Part shown: in pieces, positions 52,862-62,024 of the stretch | Numbering within the stretch: position 1 is the stretch's first letter | Layout: the number at the start of each line of letters is the position of its first letter | DNA from: Oleiharenicola lentus | Lineage (GTDB): Bacteria > Verrucomicrobiota > Verrucomicrobiia > Opitutales > Opitutaceae | Direction: 5' to 3' | Length of the DNA stretch: 64,000 bases | Assembly: GCF_004118375.1 (NCBI RefSeq) | Contig: NZ_SDHX01000002.1 | Location: 1,353,001-1,417,000 of the forward strand | Program-made: the position numbers and the translations under genes | The notes under the pieces: model-generated | Told to the model about the DNA's origin: nothing | Databases searched by the model: none | The model's input: only the letters and a program-made list of their open reading frames with translations

Positions 52862-54841
52862 TCACCGCGGCGCGAGATGCTTGGCGAGGAATCTTTCGAT
52901 TTCTCCGTAAAGCCTGGTGCGGCTCTTCTCGTCCTTGAAACTGTGACCCTCGTTGGCGAGGAACAGCTCCTGCGGCGGGCGGCCGGCCTTCTCGAGCGCG
53001 GTGATCATCTTGCGCGCCTGCTTGGGCGGCACGGTGCGGTCCTCCTTGCCCTGCACGATGAAAACCGGCGCGCTGATCTTGGCGGCGAAATTCACCGGCG
53101 AGATCTCCGCCAGAAATTCCGGCGCCAGCTTCGGGTCGCCGATCCATTCGCGGAAGAAGAGGTAGGCGTAGCGGTATTCCTCGCCCTTTCTTTCCTTGGT
53201 GATGTCGGTCCAGTCCGTGACGCCGTTGATCGAGACGCCGCAGCGGTAGAGTTCGGGGCTGTTTCCGAGGGCGAACAGCGCCGCGTAGCCGCCGTAGCTG
53301 CCGCCCACGATGGCGATGCGTTGCGGATCGGCCAGACCCTGCTGGATGAGCCAGCGCGTGCCGTCCTCGATGTCGTCCTGCATGCCGCGGCCGATCTCGC
53401 GCCGGCCCTTGCGGTAGAACTCGGTGCCGTAGCCGGGTGAGCCGCGGAAATTCATCTGGAACACGGCGTAGCCGCGGTTGGCGAGGAACTGCACCAGCGG
53501 GTGAAACTGCCAGCTGTCGCGCACGAACGGACCGCCGTGCGGCATGATCACCACGGGCAGGTTCGTCCGTCCGGCCCCCGGCGGCAGCGTGAGGTAGCCG
53601 TGGATGGCCTCGTCGTCGCGGGCGCGGTATTTGACCGGATACATGGGGGCCATGGCCGCCACCGGCAGCCCCGGCATGCGCTCGGTCAACTTGGATACCT
53701 CCGGCTTCGCTGACTTAAGGTCGACAAGGTAGTAGGTGCCGGGATCGCGATCGGAGAAGGCGAGCACGAGGAACCGCTTCTCGTCGCGCGAGCGGCTGAC
53801 GATGAGGTTCACCGTGTTGGGCAGCAGCCGGTCCAATCCGCCCTGCAAGGCGGCGAATCCCGGGTCGAACCAGTGCAGGCGCGGGCCGTCGGTGATGTAG
53901 CGGATGCCCACCACGCTCTCGGTCAGCTCCGACATCACGGGACCGGACAAGCTGACCCCATCGACGCCCGGCGCGCCGCGCTCGGGGATGATGTCAAACT
54001 CCGGGTGGCTCGCGATCACATCGCCCAGCTTGCCGGCCTCGACGTCGTAGTAGTAGACGGCGCGGCGCTTTTGTTCGTTGTTGGCCACGACGATGAGCTT
54101 CTTGCCGTCGTAATCGAAACCGAGCGGGCTGATGCGGCCGGCCTCGGCGTCGCTCAGCGGCATCGTGCGCCACTTGGCCTGCTCGTTCTCGCGGTAGATC
54201 ACGCCGTGTTTCAGGCCGTCGCGGGTGACGCCCAGCCGGACGACACCCTCGCGGTCCGGCACCCAACCGACCACGTTGCCGGGGTTTTTCACGACGGTGC
54301 GCACCTGGGCCGTCCGCGTGCTCACGCGGACGACGTCGGGATAGACGAGGTCGCTGCCCTCGAAGAAGCCCTGGTCGAGCATCAGCACGTTCTGCTCGGC
54401 GTCGTTGAAACTGTGGATGATCTTGGTCGCGAGGAGCGGCTGCGGGTCGGTCGGGTCCACGTCGGGGCCGGCAAACGCCGCCCAGTTTTTTCCGTCACAA
54501 TCCACGGCGCTGACTCCGGTCAGCGACTGGCCGTCCCAGACGGTCGTCACGAAGCTGATGCGCCGGTCGCTGACCCAGCGGAAGCTGGCGACCTCCTTGC
54601 GCAGGCCGCTGCGGGTCACGCCGGGGTTCACGCGCGCGGTCTGCTTGGTTTCAAGATCGAGGATCATCAGCCACGGATCGCCGTTCAGCATCTGCAGACA
54701 GGCGATGTAGCGCCCGTCGGGGGAAAGACTGGCCCGCGAGAACCGGGTATCCTGGGTGAATTTCTCGAGCGGGATCATCTCCGCGGCGGCCCAGACCGCG
54801 GGGAGCATCCACATGAGCGCAAACAGACGGGGGAAACGCAT
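52862..54841 (-). CDS. S9-family peptidase (prolyl oligopeptidase/acylaminoacyl peptidase type)
   Basis: Exported 659-residue serine peptidase cleaving short peptides in the periplasm. The signal peptide is RLFALMWMLPAVWAAA. Residues ~35-370 form a WD/propeller domain that restricts substrate size; the catalytic alpha/beta-hydrolase domain follows. The triad is Ser515 (GGSYGGYAAL), Asp601 (VQGKEDRTVPP) and His633 (ANEGHSFKD). The oxyanion region HGGPFVRDSW is present. The gene is divergent from the LpxR-like gene across a 137-base region with a nested hairpin. Confidence 0.95.
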   Translation of the reverse strand: MRFPRLFALMWMLPAVWAAAEMIPLEKFTQDTRFSRASLSPDGRYIACLQMLNGDPWLMILDLETKQTARVNPGVTRSGLRKEVASFRWVSDRRISFVTTVWDGQSLTGVSAVDCDGKNWAAFAGPDVDPTDPQPLLATKIIHSFNDAEQNVLMLDQGFFEGSDLVYPDVVRVSTRTAQVRTVVKNPGNVVGWVPDREGVVRLGVTRDGLKHGVIYRENEQAKWRTMPLSDAEAGRISPLGFDYDGKKLIVVANNEQKRRAVYYYDVEAGKLGDVIASHPEFDIIPERGAPGVDGVSLSGPVMSELTESVVGIRYITDGPRLHWFDPGFAALQGGLDRLLPNTVNLIVSRSRDEKRFLVLAFSDRDPGTYYLVDLKSAKPEVSKLTERMPGLPVAAMAPMYPVKYRARDDEAIHGYLTLPPGAGRTNLPVVIMPHGGPFVRDSWQFHPLVQFLANRGYAVFQMNFRGSPGYGTEFYRKGRREIGRGMQDDIEDGTRWLIQQGLADPQRIAIVGGSYGGYAALFALGNSPELYRCGVSINGVTDWTDITKERKGEEYRYAYLFFREWIGDPKLAPEFLAEISPVNFAAKISAPVFIVQGKEDRTVPPKQARKMITALEKAGRPPQELFLANEGHSFKDEKSRTRLYGEIERFLAKHLAPR

Positions 54842-54890
54842 GATTGGGAGGGGTGACGCGGCTGGCCCGTCCGCGTTGGCACATGCAGCC

Positions 54891-54929
54891 GGACCGCGGG
54901 AACGCCGTCAAACGGCAATCACGCGGTCC
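54891..54929. promoter_or_regulatory. Nested inverted repeat between divergent genes
   Basis: Outer arms GGACCGCG / CGCGGTCC (8 bases) enclose an inner GCCGT-CAA-ACGGC. It sits 50-88 bases upstream of both the S9 peptidase and LpxR-like starts. It could be a twin operator or an RNA stem. Confidence 0.45.
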
Positions 54930-54978
54930 GGTCACATAACGCTGGTTCTCTCCGCGGTTCTGGTTTTCATTCCCGCCC

Positions 54979-56001
54979 ATGCGCTTTCCCCGGGTGATCG
55001 CCAGTTTGCTTCTCAGTGCCGCGACCGTCGTCGTCGCGGAGGAGGCCGCGCCGGTGCTGAACATCCGGAGCAGCACCTTCACCGTCGTCACGGAGAACGA
55101 CAAATACTTCGCCGGCACCGACCGCCACTACACCAACGGACTGAAGCTCACCTGGCTCGGGGAGACGAACCTCAACGAGTCCTACCCATTTGTGCAAACC
55201 GCGGCGAAGGTCATCCCGTGGATGGACCCCGCGCACGTGAACTGGCGCTACAAGGTCGGCTTTGCCCTCGGCCAGAACATCTACACGCCCACCGACACCG
55301 ATACCACCGCCCTCATCCCCGACGACCGCCCCTACGCGGGTTGGCTCTACGGCTCGATCATCCTCCAGGCCCAGCTGGAGAACCAGCTCCGCCTCGTTGA
55401 GCTTTCGCTCGGTGTGGTCGGACCTTCCGCCCTCGGCGAGCAGTTTCAGAACCGATTTCACGACCTGATCAACGTCGCCCGCGCCAACGGCTGGGCCAAC
55501 CAGCTGCGCGACGAACCCGGCCTGCGTCTCACCTGGGAACGCCGCTACCGCACCTGGCAATGGCAGGGCTCCAGCTTGCCGGAGCTGGGCGTGGACCTGG
55601 TGCTGCGGCACCGCATCACGCTCGGCAACGTTTACACCCACGCCGCCGGCGGTGCCGTCGTGCGGCTCGGCTGGCGCCTGCCCGCCGACTTTGGTCCCGA
55701 TCTCATCCGCCCCGGCGGCGGCAACACCCCGATTAGCGGCGGCCCGAAACGCTTCGGCGCCTATGTCTATGCGAGCAGCGAGGTGCGGGCCGTCGCCCGC
55801 GACATCTTCCTCGACGGCAACACCTGGCGCGACAGCCACTCCGTGGACAAGCGCCCGTTTGTCGCCGACCTGAGTCTCGGGTTGGTCTTCCAGTGGCCGA
55901 GCTTCCGCTTCGCCTACACCCAGGATTACCGCACCAAGGAATTTTACGGCCAACCGCGCCGCGATGTGTTTGGCTCCATCGGTTTCTCCTTCTCCCGCTG
56001 A
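54979..56001 (+). CDS. LpxR-like lipid A deacylase family outer-membrane protein
   Basis: A 340-residue outer-membrane beta-barrel of the LpxR (DUF2219) family; LpxR removes the 3'-acyloxyacyl group of lipid A. The signal peptide is RVIASLLLSAATVVVAEEA. The family's catalytic N-terminus is intact: VTENDKYFAGTDRHYTNG with the conserved Asn-Asp and the Thr/Ser further on. Later LGVVGPSALGEQFQNRFHDL and RHRITLGNVYTHAAGGAV match the family, and the chain ends in an aromatic-rich strand (FGSIGFSFSR). Activity on this organism's lipid A is inferred. The SIS gene follows after 2 bases. Confidence 0.88.
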   Translation: MRFPRVIASLLLSAATVVVAEEAAPVLNIRSSTFTVVTENDKYFAGTDRHYTNGLKLTWLGETNLNESYPFVQTAAKVIPWMDPAHVNWRYKVGFALGQNIYTPTDTDTTALIPDDRPYAGWLYGSIILQAQLENQLRLVELSLGVVGPSALGEQFQNRFHDLINVARANGWANQLRDEPGLRLTWERRYRTWQWQGSSLPELGVDLVLRHRITLGNVYTHAAGGAVVRLGWRLPADFGPDLIRPGGGNTPISGGPKRFGAYVYASSEVRAVARDIFLDGNTWRDSHSVDKRPFVADLSLGLVFQWPSFRFAYTQDYRTKEFYGQPRRDVFGSIGFSFSR

Positions 56002-56003
56002 CC

Positions 56004-56732
56004 ATGTCCTCCATCGCCGACACTTATTACGCCACCGCCACCGCCCTGCTCGCCCGCGCGCGGGAGGTGAACGCGCCGACGCTGAAGAAGCTCGGCGCCC
56101 TCCTTGGCCAATCCGTCGCCAACGGCGGCGTCATCCACACCTTCGGCAGCGGCCACAGCGAGGTCATCGGCCGCGAGATCATCGGCCGCGCCGGCGGACT
56201 CGTCTGCGTGAGCGGCCTCTACGACCCGACGGGCGGCTTCATTGAGAACATGGTTGGCTACGGCACCAAGATCGCCGAGCGCTACGACCGCCAATACGGC
56301 CTGCTCGCCGGCGAGACGATCATCGTCATCTCCAACTCCGGCAAAAACTCCTCGCCCATCGAGGTCGCCCTCTACGCCAAACAAAAGGGCCTGACCGTCA
56401 TCGGCTTGACCTGCGTGGAAATGTCCAAGACCGCGCCCACCGTGCATCCTGGTGGCAAAAAACTCCACGAAGTCGCCGACTACGTCCTCGACAACCTCGG
56501 ACTGCCCGGCGACGCCATCGCCCCCGTGACCGACACGATCAAGGCCGGCCCAACCTCCACCCTGATCGGCGCCACGCTGCTCAATTTGCTGATGCTCGAA
56601 ACCATCGAGTGGCTGAAGACCGGCGGCCACGCCCTCCCGATCCTGCGCAGCCAGAACATGCCCGACGCCATCGAATATAACCGCAGCCTCGGCGCGAAAT
56701 ACAAGGGCCGCCTCAGCCGCCAGCTGGCCTAG
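56004..56732 (+). CDS. SIS-domain sugar-phosphate-binding protein (UPF0309-like)
   Basis: A 242-residue SIS-domain protein, a fold that binds phosphosugars and occurs in isomerases and in MurNAc-6-phosphate etherases. Motifs are VIHTFGSGHSEVIGREIIGR (loop 1, about residues 43-62) and IVISNSGKNSSPIEVALYAK (about 107-126). The sequence is closest in type to the UPF0309 group. Its neighbours, a sugar kinase and a transporter, point to amino-sugar metabolism. ATG 56004 follows the LpxR-like stop by 2 bases. Confidence 0.88.
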   Translation: MSSIADTYYATATALLARAREVNAPTLKKLGALLGQSVANGGVIHTFGSGHSEVIGREIIGRAGGLVCVSGLYDPTGGFIENMVGYGTKIAERYDRQYGLLAGETIIVISNSGKNSSPIEVALYAKQKGLTVIGLTCVEMSKTAPTVHPGGKKLHEVADYVLDNLGLPGDAIAPVTDTIKAGPTSTLIGATLLNLLMLETIEWLKTGGHALPILRSQNMPDAIEYNRSLGAKYKGRLSRQLA

Positions 56733-56801
56733 GAATAACACAGAGCAGCCAAGGAACCAGGAATCCCTCCCACTCACAACTTCGCTACTTAGCTTCTTGG
56801 T

Positions 56802-57740
56802 GTGAAAAGTCCGGGTTTCAAAATCGGCGTGGACGGTGGCGGGACGAAGACGGAGTTCATCCTCGTGGACGCCGCCGGCGCCATCGTCGCCCGCCACCTC
56901 GGCCCGGGCTGCAACCCCAGCCAAGTCGGTCCGGAAAGGGCCCGCGAAATCCTGCTGGCCGGCCTCGCCGCCCTGCGCAGCTCCCTTCCGGACGCCGGGC
57001 ACCCGTCTCCGGTCTCCACCACGCATCTCTACATGGCCGGCTCACCGCCATTCTGGCGCGAGACCGCAGCCTCGCTGAATAACATCGGCATCGTGACCAC
57101 CGGACCGGACTCCCTGCCCGTCCTCGAACTCGCCACCGGCGGCAACCCCGGTCTGGTGTTGCACGCCGGCACCGGTTCGTTCGTCGCAGCACGGACGGCC
57201 GACGGCTCGGTTCACTACGCCGGCGGACTCGGCTGGAAGCTCGGCGACGCCGGCAGTGGCTTCGACCTCGGACGCCGGGCCCTAGCGATCGCCCTGTTGG
57301 AACTGCAGGCCGCCCCGGCAGCGGGGTCGCCGCCGCCGCAGAAACTCTCGCCGCTCGCCGAAGCCCTGTGTGCGCACACGGGCCTCGCCGACTACGCGGC
57401 CAACTCCCGTTTCCTCTACAACGACCCCGCCGCCAACGCCACCATCTCCGCCTTCGCCCCGCGCGTGCTCGAGCTCGCGGAGCAGGACTGCGGCCCCGCC
57501 CAGCAGGTCGTGGCCGATTCCGTCACCGATCTGGCGCGCCTCGCCGACCAGGTCATTCATCGCCTGTTCCCGTCACCGGATGCACGCGTGCCCTGCGGCG
57601 TGAGCGGACGCATCCTGAACTCCGTGCCCGCCGCTTTCGCCCTGCGCTCTCTCGCCGCGAAACTCCGCTGGCCCGTCGCCCTGCACTTCATCACCGAGTC
57701 TCCGGCCGAGGGCGTGCGGCGACTGCTGGCGAAGGCCTGA
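56802..57740 (+). CDS. BadF/BadG/N-acetylglucosamine kinase-type ATPase
   Basis: A 312-residue member of the ASKHA superfamily. The phosphate-1 motif is IGVDGGGTKTEFILVDAAG and the phosphate-2 region GLVLHAGTGSFVAARTADG; an adenosine-like motif is near LGDAGSGFDLGRRAL. Such proteins phosphorylate N-acetylglucosamine or other amino sugars, while others are benzoyl-CoA reductase activators. The neighbouring SIS gene favours the sugar-kinase reading. The start is GTG 56802, 69 bases after the SIS stop. Confidence 0.88.
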   Translation: MKSPGFKIGVDGGGTKTEFILVDAAGAIVARHLGPGCNPSQVGPERAREILLAGLAALRSSLPDAGHPSPVSTTHLYMAGSPPFWRETAASLNNIGIVTTGPDSLPVLELATGGNPGLVLHAGTGSFVAARTADGSVHYAGGLGWKLGDAGSGFDLGRRALAIALLELQAAPAAGSPPPQKLSPLAEALCAHTGLADYAANSRFLYNDPAANATISAFAPRVLELAEQDCGPAQQVVADSVTDLARLADQVIHRLFPSPDARVPCGVSGRILNSVPAAFALRSLAAKLRWPVALHFITESPAEGVRRLLAKA

Positions 57741-57791
57741 AGCCCGGTTTCAGGCTTCTTCCTTCGTCCGCTTGCCTTCAAGCTGGCCGGC

Positions 57792-58211
57792 ATGTGGTGG
57801 ACCTATGCTCTCCTTTCGGCGGTATTTGCCGCCCTCACCGCGATCCTCGCCAAGATCGGCGTGAAGGGCGTTGATTCGAACGTCGCCACCGCGGTGCGCA
57901 CCGTGGTGATCCTCGGGCTCGCGTGGCTGGTCGTCGCCCTGCAGGGCAACCTCGGCGCGGTCAGCACGATTTCCCAGCGTTCGCTCACCTTTCTCGTGTT
58001 GTCGGGTTTCGCCACCGGGGCCTCCTGGTTGTTCTACTTCAAGGCCCTGCAGGCCGGGCCGGCGTCGCTGGTGAGCGCCCTCGACAAATCGAGCCTCGCG
58101 CTGACGATCATCCTCGCCGGCCTGTTTCTCGGCGAATCGCTCACCCTCAAGACCGCTATCGGCTGCTCGCTGATCATCGCCGGCACCGCGGTCATCATCT
58201 GGCCCACCTGA
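57792..58211 (+). CDS. Small EamA-family membrane protein (half-size)
   Basis: A 139-residue protein with four or five helices, one EamA repeat only: WWTYALLSAVFAALTAILAK, VVILGLAWLVVALQGN, LTFLVLSGFATGASWLFYFK and TAIGCSLIIAGTAVIIWP. Full-length EamA carriers have two repeats, so this one should work as a dimer, as do small multidrug-resistance relatives. Its stop overlaps the next start by one base (TGATG). Confidence 0.87.
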   Translation: MWWTYALLSAVFAALTAILAKIGVKGVDSNVATAVRTVVILGLAWLVVALQGNLGAVSTISQRSLTFLVLSGFATGASWLFYFKALQAGPASLVSALDKSSLALTIILAGLFLGESLTLKTAIGCSLIIAGTAVIIWPT

Positions 58212-59095
58212 TGGTCTCCACGCACCCAAACCTCCGCCTGACCGAACCCGACTGGCTGGCCCGGCGCTCGGCGCATGAGCAGCGCGTGCGCGCGTGGACC
58301 GACCCTCACCAGGCGCGGCAGGCGCGCGGGGAAAAGCATCCGGTCGAGGATTTCCTCTGGGAATACTACAGCTTTCGTCCGAGCTGGCTGCGGCGCTGGC
58401 ATCCGGGGCCGGATGCCGTGCTGCTCGGGGACGCCGCGCGCGAATACCTGCGCTGGCCGGAGTATCTGGCAACGGAAGGCGGCGTGGCGGTCAATCCGGC
58501 CGCCTTCGAGGCGAAGCGCCGCGACTCGCTCGTCTGGCTGGCGGGTCTGCTGCGCGCCACGGCGGAGCGGCCACCGGCCTTCGGCTGTTTCGGCCTGCAC
58601 GAGTGGGCGATGGTTTACCGGCTTCGACCGGAGGAGATCCGGCACACGTCGCTGCCGCTGCGTTTTCCGCCGGAGGAAACCGCGCGCATCACGGAGTCGC
58701 TGCCGATCCGCTGCTCGCATTTCGATGCCTTCCGCTTCTTCACGCCTCCGGCGCGTCCGCTGAACCGGCTCCAACCCGAGCGCGCCACCACCGCTCAGCT
58801 CGAGCAGCGCGGCTGCCTGCACGCGAACATGGATCTCTACAAGTGGGCCTTCAAACTCGCGCCCTTCACGCCCAGCGAGCTGACGGCCGACTGCTTCGCC
58901 CTGGCCCGTGACATCCGTGAGGTGGACATGCGCGCCAGCCCCTACGACTGCACCTCCCTCGGCCTCGCCGCCATCGCCATCGAGACCCCCGCCGGCCGCG
59001 CCGAATACGAGGAGCACCAGCGCGCCTTCGCCGAACGCAGCCAGCCACTGCGCGCGCGGTTGCTCGCCCTCTGCGAGCGGCTGCTCGCGGCGTGA
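58211..59095 (+). CDS. Conserved protein of a family often labelled 3-methyladenine glycosylase
   Basis: A 294-residue cytoplasmic protein. It belongs to a family with conserved HPVEDFLWEYYSFRPSWLRR and RWHPGPDAVLLGD parts; database entries of this family in Actinobacteria are often named 3-methyladenine DNA glycosylase. No Tag/AlkA catalytic or helix-hairpin-helix motif was seen, so the label is uncertain. Conserved histidines and acidic residues (FGLHEWAMVYR, DIREVDMRASPYDCTSLG) hint at an enzyme. It is translationally coupled to the EamA gene by a one-base overlap. Confidence 0.75.
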   Translation: MVSTHPNLRLTEPDWLARRSAHEQRVRAWTDPHQARQARGEKHPVEDFLWEYYSFRPSWLRRWHPGPDAVLLGDAAREYLRWPEYLATEGGVAVNPAAFEAKRRDSLVWLAGLLRATAERPPAFGCFGLHEWAMVYRLRPEEIRHTSLPLRFPPEETARITESLPIRCSHFDAFRFFTPPARPLNRLQPERATTAQLEQRGCLHANMDLYKWAFKLAPFTPSELTADCFALARDIREVDMRASPYDCTSLGLAAIAIETPAGRAEYEEHQRAFAERSQPLRARLLALCERLLAA

Positions 59096-59098
59096 AAC

Positions 59099-60673
59099 TC
59101 AGTCCACCACCCGTGCGCCGAAGCACGCGAGGCCGATCCGGCGGGCGGTATTGTCCTGTCCCTCGGCTTGCGCCGGCTCCGGGCTGCGCAACTCCAGGTC
59201 GAGGCGTCCGCGCTCAAGCGGCAGTTCGGGCAGGCTGATCCAGCCCGGCCGGTCGCCCACCCGACCCGACCAAACCACGCGACCCGCGTGCCACACCTCC
59301 ACGTCGCGCGGCGTGACGCCGCGCAGTTCCAGCTCCAGCCGGACCGTTGGGCGGTGCGGCCAGGTGCGCACCCGGAGTCCGCCGGCCTCGGCACACCAGG
59401 CCCAGCGGTATTCCGAATTCCATTCCGCCACGGACCAGCGCGCATCGGTCTCGAGCACGTAACGCAGTCCGCCGTTTCTCGCGGCAGTCAGCTGGTGCGG
59501 AGCCCCGGGCACCTCGGCGATCGACCAGACTCCGCCGACCACGGAAAGATTGCCCAGCAGCAGCCAGAGGACGGCCGCGCGGCGTCGCGCCGCCAGCACG
59601 TTGAAGCACAAGGTCACCGGCAGCAGCACGCGGGCGTAGGCGCCGGGCAGGCCCTCCCACACCGACGGGCCCAGCACACTGCCGAGCACGACAAACGCGA
59701 TTCCAGCCCGCCACCAAGGGCTGGCCGGATCGCGAAACTTCACCAAGAAGACCGCCTGCATGGTAAGCGCCACACCGTCCAGCCAGCCGCGGAAAACCAG
59801 GCCGCGGTTTTGCTCCGTGCCGGTCAACCGCCACAGCTCTGTCCATTTCTCCAGCCAACCGGATAACGGCAGGGAAAAATTTCGGCTGCCCGCATCGGAC
59901 GCACCCACGGTCCAGTGGAGATAACTCCACCACAGCACGAGCGGCAACGCGGCCAGCACAACCAACCCCGCCGAGCGTGCCCCGGCCGCGAGCTTAGGCC
60001 GGTCCGCGGGCCAGAACATCGCCGCACCCAGCAAGGCCGTTTCGCGCGCCAATCCCGCCAGACCCAAACATGCCGCGGCCAACCGCGGGCGCCCGCGCTC
60101 CACCAACAAAAGCCCACCGGCGAGCAGCAGCATCGCCGCGAGATCCGTAAGCGCCAGCCGCACGCTGCCGAGCGTGCCGCCGGCCAGCAGCACCCCGCAC
60201 CAGGCCGCCGTCGCGCGCCACCCACCGCCCGCCGGCAGGATCATGGCCAAAAGCCAGGCCAGCAGAATCCAGCACCCGAGGTTGAGCCACGCGTAGGCGT
60301 GCAACGCGGCCACCGGTTCACCGCCGCCCGCCACCCAGGCCAGGGCGCTCAGCAGAATCCGTCGCGCCCGGTAACCCGGTGCATCCACCGCGACAGTCAG
60401 GTCCGGATCGCGCAGCAAGGGGTCGGTTGCGATCTGCGCATAATAGGCGCCGTCGTAGCGCCCGACTTTTTCGTGAATAAATACCGGGGCGTCCCGCAGG
60501 CTGGCCGGCAAATTTTCCGCCGTGACCGCATCCGCCTGGAGGAAGGCGGTGAAACCGAAATAGGGCGACCAGAAGCGGCTGACGGCCAGGACGAATGCCA
60601 GCACCAGACCCAGCCGCACCGCCTGGGCGCGCGCCGTCGGGGATTGCAGGAGTTCTTTCCATCGCGCGCGCAT
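59099..60673 (-). CDS. Multi-span membrane protein, possibly glycosyltransferase-like
   Basis: A 524-residue inner-membrane protein with about ten helices in its first ~400 residues (AVRLGLVLAFVLAVSRFW, WLNLGCWILLAWLLAMILPA, LTDLAAMLLLAGGLLLVE, AGLVVLAALPLVLWWSYLHW) and a final periplasmic beta domain (PTVRLELELRGVTPRDVEVW). An early loop has VGRYDGAYYAQIATDP, an acidic loop like those of membrane glycosyltransferases of the GT-C/GT39 type, but no diagnostic site was found. It may build surface glycans. It is divergent from the next gene (99-base gap). Confidence 0.72.
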   Translation of the reverse strand: MRARWKELLQSPTARAQAVRLGLVLAFVLAVSRFWSPYFGFTAFLQADAVTAENLPASLRDAPVFIHEKVGRYDGAYYAQIATDPLLRDPDLTVAVDAPGYRARRILLSALAWVAGGGEPVAALHAYAWLNLGCWILLAWLLAMILPAGGGWRATAAWCGVLLAGGTLGSVRLALTDLAAMLLLAGGLLLVERGRPRLAAACLGLAGLARETALLGAAMFWPADRPKLAAGARSAGLVVLAALPLVLWWSYLHWTVGASDAGSRNFSLPLSGWLEKWTELWRLTGTEQNRGLVFRGWLDGVALTMQAVFLVKFRDPASPWWRAGIAFVVLGSVLGPSVWEGLPGAYARVLLPVTLCFNVLAARRRAAVLWLLLGNLSVVGGVWSIAEVPGAPHQLTAARNGGLRYVLETDARWSVAEWNSEYRWAWCAEAGGLRVRTWPHRPTVRLELELRGVTPRDVEVWHAGRVVWSGRVGDRPGWISLPELPLERGRLDLELRSPEPAQAEGQDNTARRIGLACFGARVVD

Positions 60674-60772
60674 CGGCGGACGAGACACCGCGGACCCGGC
60701 GCTGGCAACACCCGAGCGCGAATCACCAAACCGGCGATTGCCTCGGTCGACCCGCCGGTCATCTTGGCGGCG

Positions 60773-61867
60773 ATGGAAGAGCCCGTTTCCCAGCCTCCCT
60801 TCCGCACGCGGAAGAAGCCGAGTTACCCGGTCGGCGACCCCCTGCGCGCCTATCTCCGGCGCTACCGCCGCGAGCGTGAACTGCCCGTGACCTACGAGCG
60901 GCTGCGGCACTTTCACGAAGCCGTGCCCATCATGGACAGCAAGGGCCGGCCCACGCTCTGGGACTCCGTCGCCTACCGCGCGGAGGACATCGCCACGCTC
61001 AACGAGGACCTGAAGCGCATCTACGCGCTGCTGCGCGTGGACGGCGACTTCTCGGTGATGTCGCACCTCTACATCGACCGCGTGGACTTCTGCACTTTCG
61101 GCAACTCGATGCCGTTCCGCATCCGCATCGTCAACGCGTTCAACGACAATCCCGACTACTTCTACATCAAGCGCGCCGACGCCTCGCGCATCTACGGGCT
61201 CGAGCTGGAGCATCTGTTGTCGCCCAACCGTCTTAATTTCATGACGGCGGGCAACACGCTCGTCGAAGAGCACATCGCCGGCCTGCCGGGCGACATCTTC
61301 AGCGACCGCTGGCTGGAGAATCCCGAGCTCAAGCCCATCCGCATCGCCAAGGAGCTGGTGAAGTTCAACGAGCGCTGCTTCGTGCGCCTGCTCGGCGACA
61401 TGCGCAGCTACAACTATGTCGTCGTGCTCACGCCCGACTTCGAGGGCTGGCAGGTGCGCATCCGCGCCATGGATTTCGACCAGCAGTCGCACCACGGCCG
61501 GAAAAACTTCTACCTGCCGCAGTTCTTCAAGGAGAACACCCGCCTCGCCCAGTTCTGCGTGAAGCACCTGCACAAGGAAACCGCCCTCCAATACCAGCGC
61601 GAGGAGCAGACGCTCATCCTGGCGCGCGCCGAACTCGCCGCCACCCGGCTCACGGGCCTGCTGGAGGCGATGGACCACGACCCGATCGCGCCGGAGGAGA
61701 ACGTCATTTCGCTGCGCGAAGGTCTCGCCGAGCATTTCAAGTCCACGCGCTACCTCGCCTGCACGAGCATGGGCGGCCTGGTGCGCGAAAACCTCACGAT
61801 GCTGCGCCACCACCACGGCATCGGCCTCGGCTCGCTCGGCGCCGACCTCGTGATGCAGTCGCCGTAG
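60773..61867 (+). CDS. Conserved protein of unknown function
   Basis: A 364-residue soluble protein without signal or membrane segments. It is rich in charged and aromatic residues and looks like a folded enzyme or regulator. Distinct parts are YLRRYRRERELPVTYERLRH, MDSKGRPTLWDSVAYRAEDI, IRIVNAFNDNPDYFYIKRAD, EEHIAGLPGDIF and IRAMDFDQQSHHGRKNFYL. The last, with DFD and histidines, may be a metal- or ATP-binding loop, but I could not assign a family. ATG 60773 starts the conserved-looking part; upstream extension overlaps the divergent gene antisense. Confidence 0.7.
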   Translation: MEEPVSQPPFRTRKKPSYPVGDPLRAYLRRYRRERELPVTYERLRHFHEAVPIMDSKGRPTLWDSVAYRAEDIATLNEDLKRIYALLRVDGDFSVMSHLYIDRVDFCTFGNSMPFRIRIVNAFNDNPDYFYIKRADASRIYGLELEHLLSPNRLNFMTAGNTLVEEHIAGLPGDIFSDRWLENPELKPIRIAKELVKFNERCFVRLLGDMRSYNYVVVLTPDFEGWQVRIRAMDFDQQSHHGRKNFYLPQFFKENTRLAQFCVKHLHKETALQYQREEQTLILARAELAATRLTGLLEAMDHDPIAPEENVISLREGLAEHFKSTRYLACTSMGGLVRENLTMLRHHHGIGLGSLGADLVMQSP

Positions 61868-62024
61868 GCGGCCCTGGGGGATGGCAGCGACGCGCCTCGT
61901 GTGCGCCCGCGAAGGGCGTGGTCGAGCCATACCGCGGCAAAGGGTCCTCCCGGCCCACGCGGCATATGTTCGCTCCGGCATTGCCACCGGCGCGCGCGCG
62001 GCCCACTTTCCCGCCGGGCCATTC

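Noticed and set aside
54979-56001. Naming the gene lpxR outright
   Set aside because: Family motifs are present, but DUF2219 proteins vary and function on this lipid A is unproven, so no symbol was given.
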